Of a stretch of 14,342 bases of DNA, positions 7,068 through 13,615 are shown in pieces. Under the pieces are notes generated by a model. That model saw only the letters and a list, made by a program, of their open reading frames with translations, searched no databases and was not told where the DNA came from. Source of the stretch: Bacillota bacterium (lineage in GTDB: Bacteria > Bacillota > Bacilli > Lactobacillales > Streptococcaceae). Each line of letters opens with the position of its first letter. The first letter of the stretch is position 1. Made by a program: the position numbers and the translations under genes. The DNA lies in assembly GCA_021781855.1 (NCBI GenBank), contig JAJXWC010000044.1, positions 1 through 14,342 on the forward strand, written 5' to 3'.

Positions 7068-7112
7068 TTATTTTTGTTGATAATTTATCTCGTTAACCGC
7101 ACCAAGTTCCAT
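7068..7112 (-). other. possible 14-codon upstream reading frame in the tkt leader
   Basis: The minus strand has ATG followed by 13 further sense codons (MELGAVNEINYQQK) and TAA. The TAA overlaps the ATG at 7068 as TAATG. AAAGAG lies 8 nt upstream. It could be a leader peptide coupling to tkt or simple chance, and nothing in its codons suggests attenuation by a particular amino acid. Confidence 0.2.
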
Positions 7113-7280
7113 GATTAATACTCTTTGTGTTGTGCCAAAAATACAAGAAATCTAGCTATTTCGCAGTAAACGCAAAGCAACCAAACCAGTATGAATACGA
7201 AATTTAGGACTGTTGAGATAAATTTGCTTGAGCAACAGCACTTCAAGTGTTCACTCAAAATGATGCTTGCTCACTACTTC

Positions 7281-7297
7281 ATTATAACATTATAACA
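7281..7297 (-). promoter_or_regulatory. tkt promoter with two overlapping extended -10 boxes
   Basis: The minus strand carries two copies of TGTTATAAT that share one base (7297-7289 and 7289-7281). There is no clear -35 for either, so both would rely on the extended -10. Transcription from here gives a leader of about 205 nt before tkt. Within the leader are an inverted repeat CTGTTG...CAACAG (7210-7238) and small stems TTGCT/AGCAA (7224-7235) and CACT/AGTG (7239-7249). Confidence 0.65.
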
Positions 7298-7302
7298 TAA
7301 GT

Positions 7303-7316
7303 TGAAAGCGTTTTTT
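7303..7316. promoter_or_regulatory. cre-like site upstream of tkt
   Basis: TGAAAGCGTTTTTT matches 12 of 14 positions of the CcpA site TGWAANCGNTNWCA, failing only at the final CA. It overlaps the place of the -35 of the tkt promoter, where CcpA would affect initiation. The reverse strand scores equally. Confidence 0.45.
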
Positions 7317-7416
7317 ACTCTGGTTGATTAAAAAATTTTCATATTTTTCGATTTTATGTGAAAAATTTTTGAATTTTCATGGGAAATGTTGCGATTATTG
7401 TCCCAGAATTCACAAA
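7317..7416. other. AT-rich gap between the rbsB terminator and the tkt promoter
   Basis: This very AT-rich stretch contains an imperfect inverted repeat (AAAAATTTTCATA ... ATGTGAAAAATTTTT, about 7330-7370). I see no gene and no further promoter with good boxes. AT-rich DNA upstream of the extended -10 promoter could act as an UP element. Confidence 0.3.
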
Positions 7417-7445
7417 GAAACGCTCATCTTTGAAAAGAGCGTTTC
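7417..7445 (-). terminator. hairpin terminator of the rbs operon
   Basis: A 9-bp perfect stem (GAAACGCTC / GAGCGTTTC) with an 11-nt loop lies about 54 nt after the rbsB stop. On the minus strand it runs into TTTGTGAATT, a weak T-tract, so some read-through into tkt is possible. Confidence 0.6.
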
Positions 7446-7498
7446 ATCTCAATAGTACTACTATATTATCCATTCATTTAGAAGCGCTTTTTGAACTT

Positions 7499-8473
7499 TT
7501 ACCAGTTATGCTCATTCACATTGTCTTTAGTAACAAGATAAATCGGTGAGTTGATTACTTTAGGTACAGTTTTGCCCTGATAATAATCAAAAGCAGCCTG
7601 TAGTGCCATTTCTCCAATTTTTGCTGGCTGTTGAGCAATCGTGCCTGTAATTGTTCCATTTTTAATCGCAGTGTGTGTTTCTGCTTCGCCATCAATTCCG
7701 AAAATTGCAATTTTTGCACCTGCCGCCTGAACAGCTTTGGCAGCGCCGAGCGCCATTTCATCATTTTGAGCAAAAATAGCTTGAACACCGCTGTGCGATT
7801 GAAGCATATTCTGCGTTGTATTTAATCCCGTGGTACGGTCAAAATTGGCAGATTGGCTAGAAAGAATATTAAGCCCCAAAACTTTTGCTTCATCATTAAA
7901 ACCTTTTCCTCGGTCAATCGTTGCTGATGCACCTGGTGTTCCTGATAATTCAAGAACTTTTGCCTTACTGCCCACCAATTTTTCAATCGCTTGAGCTGCC
8001 ATCTTTCCTGCAGCAACATTATCCGATGCTACAGTTGTTAACACTGTACCGCCATTTGTTCCACGGTCCATACAAATTACAGGAATATGTGCCGTGTTTG
8101 CCGCTTTTATCGCTGGAACAATCGCATCTGAATCAACAGGATTAATCAGAATTGCATCAACATTTTGACTGATAAAGTTCTGAACATCATTAAGCTGTGT
8201 AGCTGAGTCATTTTGTGCATCTGCTACTGTAATTTTTGTTTCATTTTTCTTTGCCATTGCCTGAATGGCGTTATCCATTGAAACAAAATAAGGATTATTA
8301 GTGGTTGAAATAGATATCCCTAATTTCAGCTCGTTTGCTTTTTTATGAGTCACATTTGTCGTTTCTTGTCCTCCGTCGCGTCCTGGAATTCCTGTATAAA
8401 AACTGCAGGCTGCAAGGGTTGAAATGGCGAAGATTGCTAATATGCCAAGTCCTATTTTTTTGATGATTTTCAT
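7499..8473 (-). CDS. rbsB: ribose ABC transporter, substrate-binding lipoprotein
   Basis: This is the extracellular ribose-binding component of the RbsABC importer. A 22-residue lipoprotein signal ends in the lipobox LAAC (Cys23), so the mature protein is lipid-anchored outside the membrane. The type I periplasmic-binding fold shows in GISISTTNNPYF near residue 50, then AILINPVDSDAIVPAI, ICMDRG, FAQNDEMALGAAKA and IFGIDG. These are ligand-contact regions of RbsB-type proteins. The total of 324 residues is slightly longer than usual because of a linker after the lipid site. I chose the ATG at 8473, with AAGGA 8 nt upstream, over an in-frame TTG two codons earlier. It is the last gene of the rbs operon. 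Two tandem hairpin repeats separate it from rbsC, which may protect the abundant rbsB message or adjust its level relative to the permease. Confidence 0.96.
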   Translation of the reverse strand: MKIIKKIGLGILAIFAISTLAACSFYTGIPGRDGGQETTNVTHKKANELKLGISISTTNNPYFVSMDNAIQAMAKKNETKITVADAQNDSATQLNDVQNFISQNVDAILINPVDSDAIVPAIKAANTAHIPVICMDRGTNGGTVLTTVASDNVAAGKMAAQAIEKLVGSKAKVLELSGTPGASATIDRGKGFNDEAKVLGLNILSSQSANFDRTTGLNTTQNMLQSHSGVQAIFAQNDEMALGAAKAVQAAGAKIAIFGIDGEAETHTAIKNGTITGTIAQQPAKIGEMALQAAFDYYQGKTVPKVINSPIYLVTKDNVNEHNW

Positions 8474-8488
8474 TTTCAAATTCCTTTT

Positions 8489-8549
8489 CTACGGCTCAAC
8501 AAGCAGCTAAAGACAAGCGAACTTGTCTTTTAGCCACTCGCACAGCCTT
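8489..8549 (-). repeat. rbs hairpin repeat, copy A
   Basis: This copy has the conserved ends CTACGGCTCAACAAG and CACTCGCACAGCCTT. Its inner arms are GACAAG/CTTGTC with a TTCG loop on the transcript, extended by GCTAAA/TTTAGC with one bulged A. It lies next to the rbsB ribosome binding site. Confidence 0.9.
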
Positions 8550-8611
8550 CTACGGCTCAACAAGCGCCTGACGACAAGCAGAGCTTGCCTCACAGCCACT
8601 CGCACAGCCTT
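8550..8611 (-). repeat. rbs hairpin repeat, copy B
   Basis: This copy is head-to-tail with copy A and has the same conserved ends. Its inner arms are GGCAAGC/GCTTGTC, different from the other copies but still pairing through one G-U. It starts 2 nt after the rbsC stop. Confidence 0.9.
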
Positions 8612-8613
8612 CT

Positions 8614-9555
8614 TTATTTACGTTTGCTGCGAATAACATCAATCAAAACAGCAATCAGAATGACAATCCCTTGAATGACTTGCTGCCAGAAAGCTGACAC
8701 ACCAATAATGTTCAAGCCGGGATGCAACACACCGATAATCAGTACGCCGACCATTGTACCAAACATTCGTCCTTTACCACCCATAAGTGATGTACCACCG
8801 AGTACAACAGCAGCGATAGCATACATTTCATAACCAGAACCTGCTTGAGGCGTTGCTGAAGAAAGGCGCGAAGTAATAATTAAACCTGAAATTGCTGACA
8901 TTGCACCAGACAAAGTGTAAATTGCAATTTTAACTTTATTGAGTTTGATACCTGAAATGTAAGCGGCTTTTTCATTGCCGCCAAGAGCGTAAACAGACTT
9001 GCCAAATGCTGTTTTGTGCAGCAAAATATACAAGATAACAAAAACAACGATCATCAGAATCACAGGAAAAGGAATACCAAGCAGATAGCCTTGTCCAAGA
9101 TAAGCTAGAAAATAACCGTCCAAATGTTTAGTAATTGGATTACCGTTGGTAAAAACTAAAGTTGCGCCACGATAAACCATTTGCGTTGCTAATGTGACGA
9201 TGAACGGTGCTAATTTGCCGTAAGCAACGAGTATCCCATTGATTGCACCTAGAATTGCACCAATCAGAAGCGCACAAATGACCGCAAGCGGCAAAGGCAT
9301 TCCTTGTGCGATAAATCCTGCTGAAATCGCACTTGATAAAGCTAAAATTGCACCGACCGAAAGGTCAATTCCTGATGTCAGAATGACGAAAGTCATTCCA
9401 AATGCGATAAAACCGTTCGCTGTCACTTGTAAAAGCAAGTTCAGCAAATTATTTGTTGTTAAAAAGTTGGGATTGATGATTGTAATCACTGCCATTAAAA
9501 TCATTAAGGCGAGTAATGTGGTCAAAGAACTAAATTTTTTAGTCAATGCTTTCAA
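8614..9555 (-). CDS. rbsC: ribose ABC transporter, permease
   Basis: This integral membrane subunit forms the ribose channel with RbsA and RbsB. The 313-residue length is close to the family's ~320. About eight to ten hydrophobic segments are visible, starting with LTTLLALMILMAVITII near residue 10. The conserved motif GIDLSVGAILAL, typical of sugar permeases of the BPD_transp_2 family, is near residue 58. The ATPase-contact region ALGGNEKAAYISGI is near 190, and VLGGTSLMGGKG follows near 250. The start is TTG at 9555: AGGAGG lies 8 nt upstream at 9564-9569, and the codon begins 2 bases after the rbsA stop. An upstream ATG at 9588 lies inside rbsA and lacks a site. Tight spacing implies coupled synthesis with rbsA. 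Two hairpin repeats follow before rbsB. Confidence 0.95.
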   Translation of the reverse strand: MKALTKKFSSLTTLLALMILMAVITIINPNFLTTNNLLNLLLQVTANGFIAFGMTFVILTSGIDLSVGAILALSSAISAGFIAQGMPLPLAVICALLIGAILGAINGILVAYGKLAPFIVTLATQMVYRGATLVFTNGNPITKHLDGYFLAYLGQGYLLGIPFPVILMIVVFVILYILLHKTAFGKSVYALGGNEKAAYISGIKLNKVKIAIYTLSGAMSAISGLIITSRLSSATPQAGSGYEMYAIAAVVLGGTSLMGGKGRMFGTMVGVLIIGVLHPGLNIIGVSAFWQQVIQGIVILIAVLIDVIRSKRK

Positions 9556-9556
9556 C

Positions 9557-11035
9557 TTATTTTCCTCCTGTGGCAAGTGCCATAACATTTTCTTGTGTGG
9601 CTTCTTTTTTAGTTAAAATACCTGTAATTTTTCCTTCATGCATGACAGCGATTCGGTCAGAAACACCAAGCACTTCCGGTAAATCTGACGAAACCATAAT
9701 AATCGGCACGCCACGCTCAGCGAGTTCATTCATGAGCTGGTAAATTTCCCTTTTTGCTCCAACATCAACACCGCGTGTCGGCTCATCTAATATTAGAACT
9801 TTTGGTGCAATTCCAATCCATTTTGCCAGCACCACTTTCTGCTGATTTCCGCCCGACAAATCACCAACGGCTTGCTCCTCGTCCGTGGCTTTCACTTTGA
9901 GTCTCTCAGATAATGATTTGACAAAATCAGTCGCAATTTTATTGTCAAAAATACCACGGTGAATGAAATCTTTTGTACTAGGTAGCGTGATATTATCTTT
10001 GATTGAAAAATCAAGCACCAGCCCTTCTTCCTTGCGGTCCTCTGTCAAAAATCCAATACCTTGCGCAATCGCTTCTGACGGTGTTTTTATTTTGATGGAT
10101 TTTCCATCAATTTTTATACTTCCTGCTTTGAGCTTGTCAAGCCCAAAAATTGCTCGCATAACTTCTGTTCTTCCGGCACCCATAAGTCCTGCAAAGCCAA
10201 GAATTTCACCGCTACGTACTTCAAATGAAACATCATCAAAAACTGTTCCTTTCAAGTGTTCCGCCTCAAAAACAATGTCACGAATTTCAGCTCTTTTTTC
10301 TGGATAATAATCCGTAATCTCACGCCCCACCATTTTGCGCACCAACTCGTCCACATTTGTTTCATTCGTTGCTTTTGTGTCGATAACCAGCCCATCTCGC
10401 ATCACCGTAATAAAATCTGTAATTTTAAAAATTTCTTCCATTCGATGTGAAATGTAAACAATGCCCACACCTTTTTTCTTTAATCCTGCAATAACTTTGA
10501 ACAGTCTTTCTACTTCGTGCTCCGTAAGGGCTGCCGTCGGCTCATCCATAATCAAAATTTTTAAATCAGATAAAAAGCTTTTAGCAATTTCCACCATTTG
10601 TTGCTGTCCCACAGAAAGCGTACCAATTTCAACATCTAATGGAATTTCAACTCCAAGTTGTGTAAAAGCACTTGCCGCCTTTTTCTTCATCATTTTATTG
10701 TCAAGAAGTCCAACTTTATTTTTGATTTCACGGCCTAAAAAAAGATTTTCCAACACTGTCATCTCTTTCCAAGTGTTCATTTCTTGATGAATAAAACTAA
10801 TACCAAACTGCTCTGCCGCTTGCGGATTGCTAAAAGTTTTTTCAACACCATCAATTTTAACCGTTCCACTGCTTGCAGGAAAAAGTCCTGTCAAAATATT
10901 CATCAATGTAGATTTTCCAGCACCGTTTTCACCCATTAATGCATGAACTTCACCAGAATTAATGGTCAAATCAATCGTTTCCAATACTTTATTACTACCA
11001 AAGGACTTGGAAATTTTCTCCATTTCAATTTTCAT
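9557..11035 (-). CDS. rbsA: ribose ABC transporter, duplicated ATP-binding protein
   Basis: This ATPase energises ribose import. The 492 residues hold two ABC domains, as expected for this family. Domain one has Walker A GENGAGKST (35-43), signature LSVGQQQ (140-146) and Walker B LIMDEP (161-166). Domain two has a degenerate Walker A, GLMGAGRTE (283-291), with arginine in place of the lysine. It also has LSGGNQQK (393-400) and LILDEPTRGVD (414-424). The degenerate second site is normal for RbsA/MglA/XylG proteins and is not damage. The ATG at 11035 overlaps the rbsD stop as ATGA, with AGGAG 7 nt upstream inside rbsD. The stop is followed after 1 nt by the TTG start of rbsC. Unlike the other junctions of this operon, the rbsD-rbsA and rbsA-rbsC junctions carry no hairpin repeat. 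Confidence 0.97.
   Translation of the reverse strand: MKIEMEKISKSFGSNKVLETIDLTINSGEVHALMGENGAGKSTLMNILTGLFPASSGTVKIDGVEKTFSNPQAAEQFGISFIHQEMNTWKEMTVLENLFLGREIKNKVGLLDNKMMKKKAASAFTQLGVEIPLDVEIGTLSVGQQQMVEIAKSFLSDLKILIMDEPTAALTEHEVERLFKVIAGLKKKGVGIVYISHRMEEIFKITDFITVMRDGLVIDTKATNETNVDELVRKMVGREITDYYPEKRAEIRDIVFEAEHLKGTVFDDVSFEVRSGEILGFAGLMGAGRTEVMRAIFGLDKLKAGSIKIDGKSIKIKTPSEAIAQGIGFLTEDRKEEGLVLDFSIKDNITLPSTKDFIHRGIFDNKIATDFVKSLSERLKVKATDEEQAVGDLSGGNQQKVVLAKWIGIAPKVLILDEPTRGVDVGAKREIYQLMNELAERGVPIIMVSSDLPEVLGVSDRIAVMHEGKITGILTKKEATQENVMALATGGK
9564..9569 (-). promoter_or_regulatory. Shine-Dalgarno AGGAGG that fixes the rbsC start
   Basis: AGGAGG on the minus strand lies within the last codons of rbsA and 8 nt before TTG at 9555. 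It is the strongest ribosome binding site in the operon and decides in favour of the TTG start. Confidence 0.8.
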
Positions 11036-11430
11036 AATGCCACTCCTGATTGTAAAATAATATTTGAGTAAGGTGTATTTTCGCCTGTACGAATTACAGC
11101 TCTCACAGTATTGTTCATCAGCTTCAGCTCCTCATGGCTGACGAAAATAATTTTGACAGACTGAGGTAATTTTTTTCGAATAGCTTCAAGCTGTTCAGCA
11201 TTTTCTGTTTTGATTTCTTCAGCAAGATAGACTTTTTCCACCAAAACATTTTCAAGATAATTATCCAAAATCTCCTGAAAACTTGGCAAACCATGCTTCA
11301 CTGCCAAATCAATTTTTTTAGTTCCCGCAGGCACAGGTAAACCCAAATCACCGATACAAACTTGGTCAGTATGCCCCAAGTCATCAACAATTTTGGCAAT
11401 TTCACTATTCAAGATGCCATATTTTTTCAT
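11032..11430 (-). CDS. rbsD: D-ribose pyranase
   Basis: RbsD converts the pyranose form of ribose to the furanose form that ribokinase accepts. The 132-residue length agrees with the family. The start MKKYGILNSEIAKIVDDLGHTD gives His20, the known catalytic position, and Asp28 in GDLGLP. The C-terminal TPYSNIIL provides Tyr121 and Asn123, which line the active site in characterised homologues. I chose the ATG at 11430 because AAGGAG at 11441-11446 is 10 nt upstream and the family N-terminus begins there. An ATG at 11439 is only 1 nt from that site. The stop overlaps the rbsA start as ATGA. Two tandem hairpin repeats lie immediately before its ribosome binding site. Confidence 0.95.
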   Translation of the reverse strand: MKKYGILNSEIAKIVDDLGHTDQVCIGDLGLPVPAGTKKIDLAVKHGLPSFQEILDNYLENVLVEKVYLAEEIKTENAEQLEAIRKKLPQSVKIIFVSHEELKLMNNTVRAVIRTGENTPYSNIILQSGVAL

Positions 11431-11446
11431 ATTTTTCATGCTCCTT

Positions 11447-11507
11447 CTACGGCTCAACAAGAACTTGACGATAAGCCAGCTTATCTTTCAAGCACTCGCA
11501 CAGCCTT
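11447..11507 (-). repeat. rbs hairpin repeat, copy C
   Basis: This copy has the conserved ends CTACGGCTCAACAAG and CACTCGCACAGCCTT, with inner arms GATAAG/CTTATC. It begins directly next to the AAGGAG site of rbsD. It is nearly identical to copies D and F. Confidence 0.92.
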
Positions 11508-11508
11508 T

Positions 11509-11577
11509 CTACGGCTCAACAAGAACTTGACGATAAGCAAGCTTATCTTTCAAGCACTCACAGCCCTTCTACGGCTT
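11509..11577 (-). repeat. rbs hairpin repeat, copy D plus a terminal fragment
   Basis: Copy D (11509-11568) is head-to-tail with copy C and shares its GATAAG/CTTATC arms, but has CACTCACAGCCC in place of CACTCGCACAGCC. It is followed by a 9-bp fragment, CTACGGCTT (11569-11577), of a third unit. The rbsK stop codon (11576-11578) overlaps this fragment. Confidence 0.88.
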
Positions 11578-12487
11578 ACAAATGCGCCTGTCTTATCGTT
11601 TCCTGCACAGCCATTACTTCTTCCAGCGTAGGCATGCCACCTTGCGCGCCAAATTTTTGAACTGATAAATGTGAAGCAATCACTGCAAATTTCACAGCAG
11701 ACTCAAGCGATAATTTTTGGGTCAATGCATAAGCAAAAGCTCCGTTGAAAGTATCGCCTGCCCCCGTTGTATCCACAACTTTTGCCTTGATTGCTGGTAT
11801 CAGCTGAATAACATTTCCGTCATGAAAGGTTACCCCTCGCACTCCTTGCGTCACAATCAGCTTTCTCGGATACCGAGCCAAAGCTTCCTCCAAACTCAAA
11901 TCAGGAAATAACTCCTTACATTCATGTTCATTAGGTGTAACATAATCCACAAAATCAAGCATCTCCAAATCCGTTTCACGTGCCGGTGCCGGATTATAAA
12001 GTACTTTTATCTGATGAGCCCAGCAAAAATGAGCTATTTCAAGATTGGTTTCATGCGGAATTTCATTTTGTAAAACTACCAAATCACTGCTCGCAATTTC
12101 CTGCCATTCTTCAGTCCTTTTCCATTCATCCGTTTTTACTTGATTATTGGCACCAGGGACAATAATAATCCTGTTATCTCCATCATAAAGTGTGATTTGT
12201 GCAATTCCTGTTGTTTGTGAGACCGTTCCCACTTTGTCAAAAATAACATGATTTGCAGCAAAATTCTTTTTAATTACCTCAGCAAATTCATCTTGTCCGA
12301 CTTTTCCAATCATTATTACACGGTCATTTTTTGCAAGACGGGCAATCGCTACTGCCTGATTGGCTCCTTTTCCGCCAGGCACCATTGAAAAGTCCTGTCC
12401 AAAAACTGTTTCTCCTGCTTCTGCTACCCTAGATGTACTTGTAACTAAGTCCATTGAAATACTACCGATTACCGTAATTTTAGTCAT
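11576..12487 (-). CDS. rbsK: ribokinase
   Basis: This cytoplasmic PfkB-family kinase phosphorylates ribose to ribose 5-phosphate with ATP. The 303 residues are a normal length. The N-terminal signature GGKGANQAVA (38-47) follows the substrate-binding region GSISMDLV. The C-terminal PfkB signature DTTGAGDTFNGAF runs from 239 to 251, with the catalytic base at Asp245. VTPNEHE near 183 is the usual nucleotide-side motif, and NPAPAR is at 165-170. The ATG at 12487 has a modest purine-rich site (GAAAGAAG) upstream. The C-terminus ends QAHL, and its stop codon lies in a fragment of the hairpin repeat. Copy F precedes the gene and copies C and D follow it, so ribokinase is bracketed by these elements. 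Confidence 0.96.
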   Translation of the reverse strand: MTKITVIGSISMDLVTSTSRVAEAGETVFGQDFSMVPGGKGANQAVAIARLAKNDRVIMIGKVGQDEFAEVIKKNFAANHVIFDKVGTVSQTTGIAQITLYDGDNRIIIVPGANNQVKTDEWKRTEEWQEIASSDLVVLQNEIPHETNLEIAHFCWAHQIKVLYNPAPARETDLEMLDFVDYVTPNEHECKELFPDLSLEEALARYPRKLIVTQGVRGVTFHDGNVIQLIPAIKAKVVDTTGAGDTFNGAFAYALTQKLSLESAVKFAVIASHLSVQKFGAQGGMPTLEEVMAVQETIRQAHL

Positions 12488-12499
12488 CTTTTCTTCTTT

Positions 12500-12560
12500 C
12501 TACGGCTCAACAAGCACTTGACGATAAGCAAGCTTATCTTTCAAGCACTCGCACAGCCTT
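12500..12560 (-). repeat. rbs hairpin repeat, copy F, overlapping the rbsR 3' end
   Basis: This 61-bp copy folds on the transcript as four pairs (GGCT/AGCC), a 2x2 loop, about 12 further pairs including G-U, a small internal loop, then GATAAG/CTTATC around CTTG. It supplies the last eight codons of rbsR and its stop (12534-12536). It ends shortly before the rbsK ribosome binding site. Confidence 0.92.
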
Positions 12561-13526
12561 TCTAATTGTTTCACGTTCCACATAAGAAACTGGAAGTTCA
12601 ATTTGTTTTTGCTTGATTTTTTGACCACTATCTATTTCATAAATCATTTTTGCAGCTTCGGCTCCCATATCATAAGCTGGCTGATGAATGGTAGAAAGTG
12701 CAGGATAGGTGAATTGACTGATAAGAATATTATCATAGCCAATAATCTGGATATCTTCAGGAATTCTTTTTCCTCTCGTCAAAATCTCACGAATGTAGGC
12801 AATCGCATGAATATCTGATGGTGTAATAATCGAATCAATCTCTGGTGCAGTATCCAAAAGCACCTTTGCTTCTTCTTGAATGGATAAAAAATCATAAGTT
12901 TCGCTATAAAACTCCTGATAAGGAATTTTTTTATGCTTTAAATAATCACAACTTGCTTTAAACCGATTATTGATGCTGACAGCCGTTGTAGGTCCGCTAA
13001 TAACTGCAACTTTTTCAGCGCCTGCCTGACTGATAACTTCTGCAGCAAGAAAACCGCCTCTTTCATTATTTGAAAAAACACCATAGTTACTTTTATGCCC
13101 AACTCGGTCAACAACCACAGTGGGAAGGTCAAGCTCTGGAAATTTCTCTGAAAAATCATGAGCCGTGATAACTCCAGCTGCATTCAGCTGCACAAGCACC
13201 TTGAGGTATTCTTCCTCAAGCGCAGCATCTTCGCCAACGTTCCCCAACATGACCCGATAACCTTTTTCTTGCAGAAATTCTTCCACCCCTTTTGCAAGCA
13301 AAGGAAAAAAAGGATTCGAAATATCGGGCAAAAGCAGCCCAACAAGCTGATTACGCTTCGTTTTAAGCGAACGTGCCGAAAGATTAGGGATAAAATTCAG
13401 TTTTTTAATTGTCCTTTCAATCTTTTCTTGTGCTTCTTTACTGACATAACCGTTTTGTGCGATATATCTGGAAACGGTTGATTTTGAAACACCTGCTTCT
13501 TCAGCTACTTGTTTTATTGTAACCAT
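12534..13526 (-). CDS. rbsR: LacI-family regulator of the ribose operon
   Basis: This is the DNA-binding regulator of the ribose genes, by gene order and family. The 330 residues start with a LacI-type helix-turn-helix (VTIKQVAEEAGVSKSTVSRYI, about 2-22) and hinge (PNLSARSLKTKRNQLVG, about 48-64). The periplasmic-binding-like effector domain follows, with LLPDISNPFFP near 70 and IIGYDNILISQFTYPALSTIHQP near 260. The ATG at 13526 has AGGAG 4 nt upstream. The effector is expected to be ribose or a ribose phosphate, and the target is probably the operator over the promoter at 13737-13765, giving autoregulation. The final residues KAVRVLER are encoded by hairpin repeat copy F, so the natural C-terminus has probably been altered by the insertion of the repeat. 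Confidence 0.93.
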   Translation of the reverse strand: MVTIKQVAEEAGVSKSTVSRYIAQNGYVSKEAQEKIERTIKKLNFIPNLSARSLKTKRNQLVGLLLPDISNPFFPLLAKGVEEFLQEKGYRVMLGNVGEDAALEEEYLKVLVQLNAAGVITAHDFSEKFPELDLPTVVVDRVGHKSNYGVFSNNERGGFLAAEVISQAGAEKVAVISGPTTAVSINNRFKASCDYLKHKKIPYQEFYSETYDFLSIQEEAKVLLDTAPEIDSIITPSDIHAIAYIREILTRGKRIPEDIQIIGYDNILISQFTYPALSTIHQPAYDMGAEAAKMIYEIDSGQKIKQKQIELPVSYVERETIRKAVRVLER

Positions 13527-13537
13527 TTTTCTCCTTT

Positions 13538-13594
13538 CTATGACTCAACAAACATCTGATGTCAAGCAAATCTTGACTTAAGTGAAATCGGCTT
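13538..13594 (-). repeat. rbs hairpin repeat, divergent copy G
   Basis: It lies just upstream of the rbsR ribosome binding site. The CTCAACAA part of the left end is kept (CTATGACTCAACAAA). The central stem is GTCAAG/CTTGAC with a 5-nt loop, and the right end is degenerate, finishing in GGCTT. It has the same position relative to the gene start as the other copies and a different but self-complementary stem. Confidence 0.55.
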
Positions 13595-13615
13595 AACAGT
13601 ATGGTGTGCTGTTAA
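13593..13615. promoter_or_regulatory. inverted repeat TTAACAG-N9-CTGTTAA in the rbs leader
   Basis: This second copy of the 23-bp element seen at 4561-4583 differs at 3 positions, all in the 9-bp centre. Here it lies in the 5' untranslated region, inside a possible larger fold closed by AAATCGG (13585-13591) and CCGATTT (13661-13667). It may be an RNA hairpin or an operator acting as a roadblock. Confidence 0.55.

Noticed and set aside
7365..7395. CodY-like box (AATTTTC ... GAAA) upstream of tkt
   Set aside because: In such AT-rich DNA partial matches to the CodY consensus are expected by chance, and this one has several mismatches.
7464..7481. AAGCGCTT near the rbsB stop as a cre site
   Set aside because: Only about 10 of 14 positions fit, it lacks the TG and CA ends, and no promoter is next to it.
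8474..8479. TTG start for rbsB two codons upstream
   Set aside because: The AAGGA site is 8 nt from the ATG at 8473 and too close to the TTG; the signal peptide is complete from the ATG.
9556..9588. ATG start for rbsC inside rbsA
   Set aside because: There is no Shine-Dalgarno sequence before it, it would overlap rbsA by over 30 nt, and AGGAGG is ideally spaced to the TTG at 9555.
8489..11577. Regular repeats that might suggest a CRISPR array
   Set aside because: The units are 61 bp, at most two in tandem, with no unique spacers and no cas genes. They are hairpin repeats at gene junctions.
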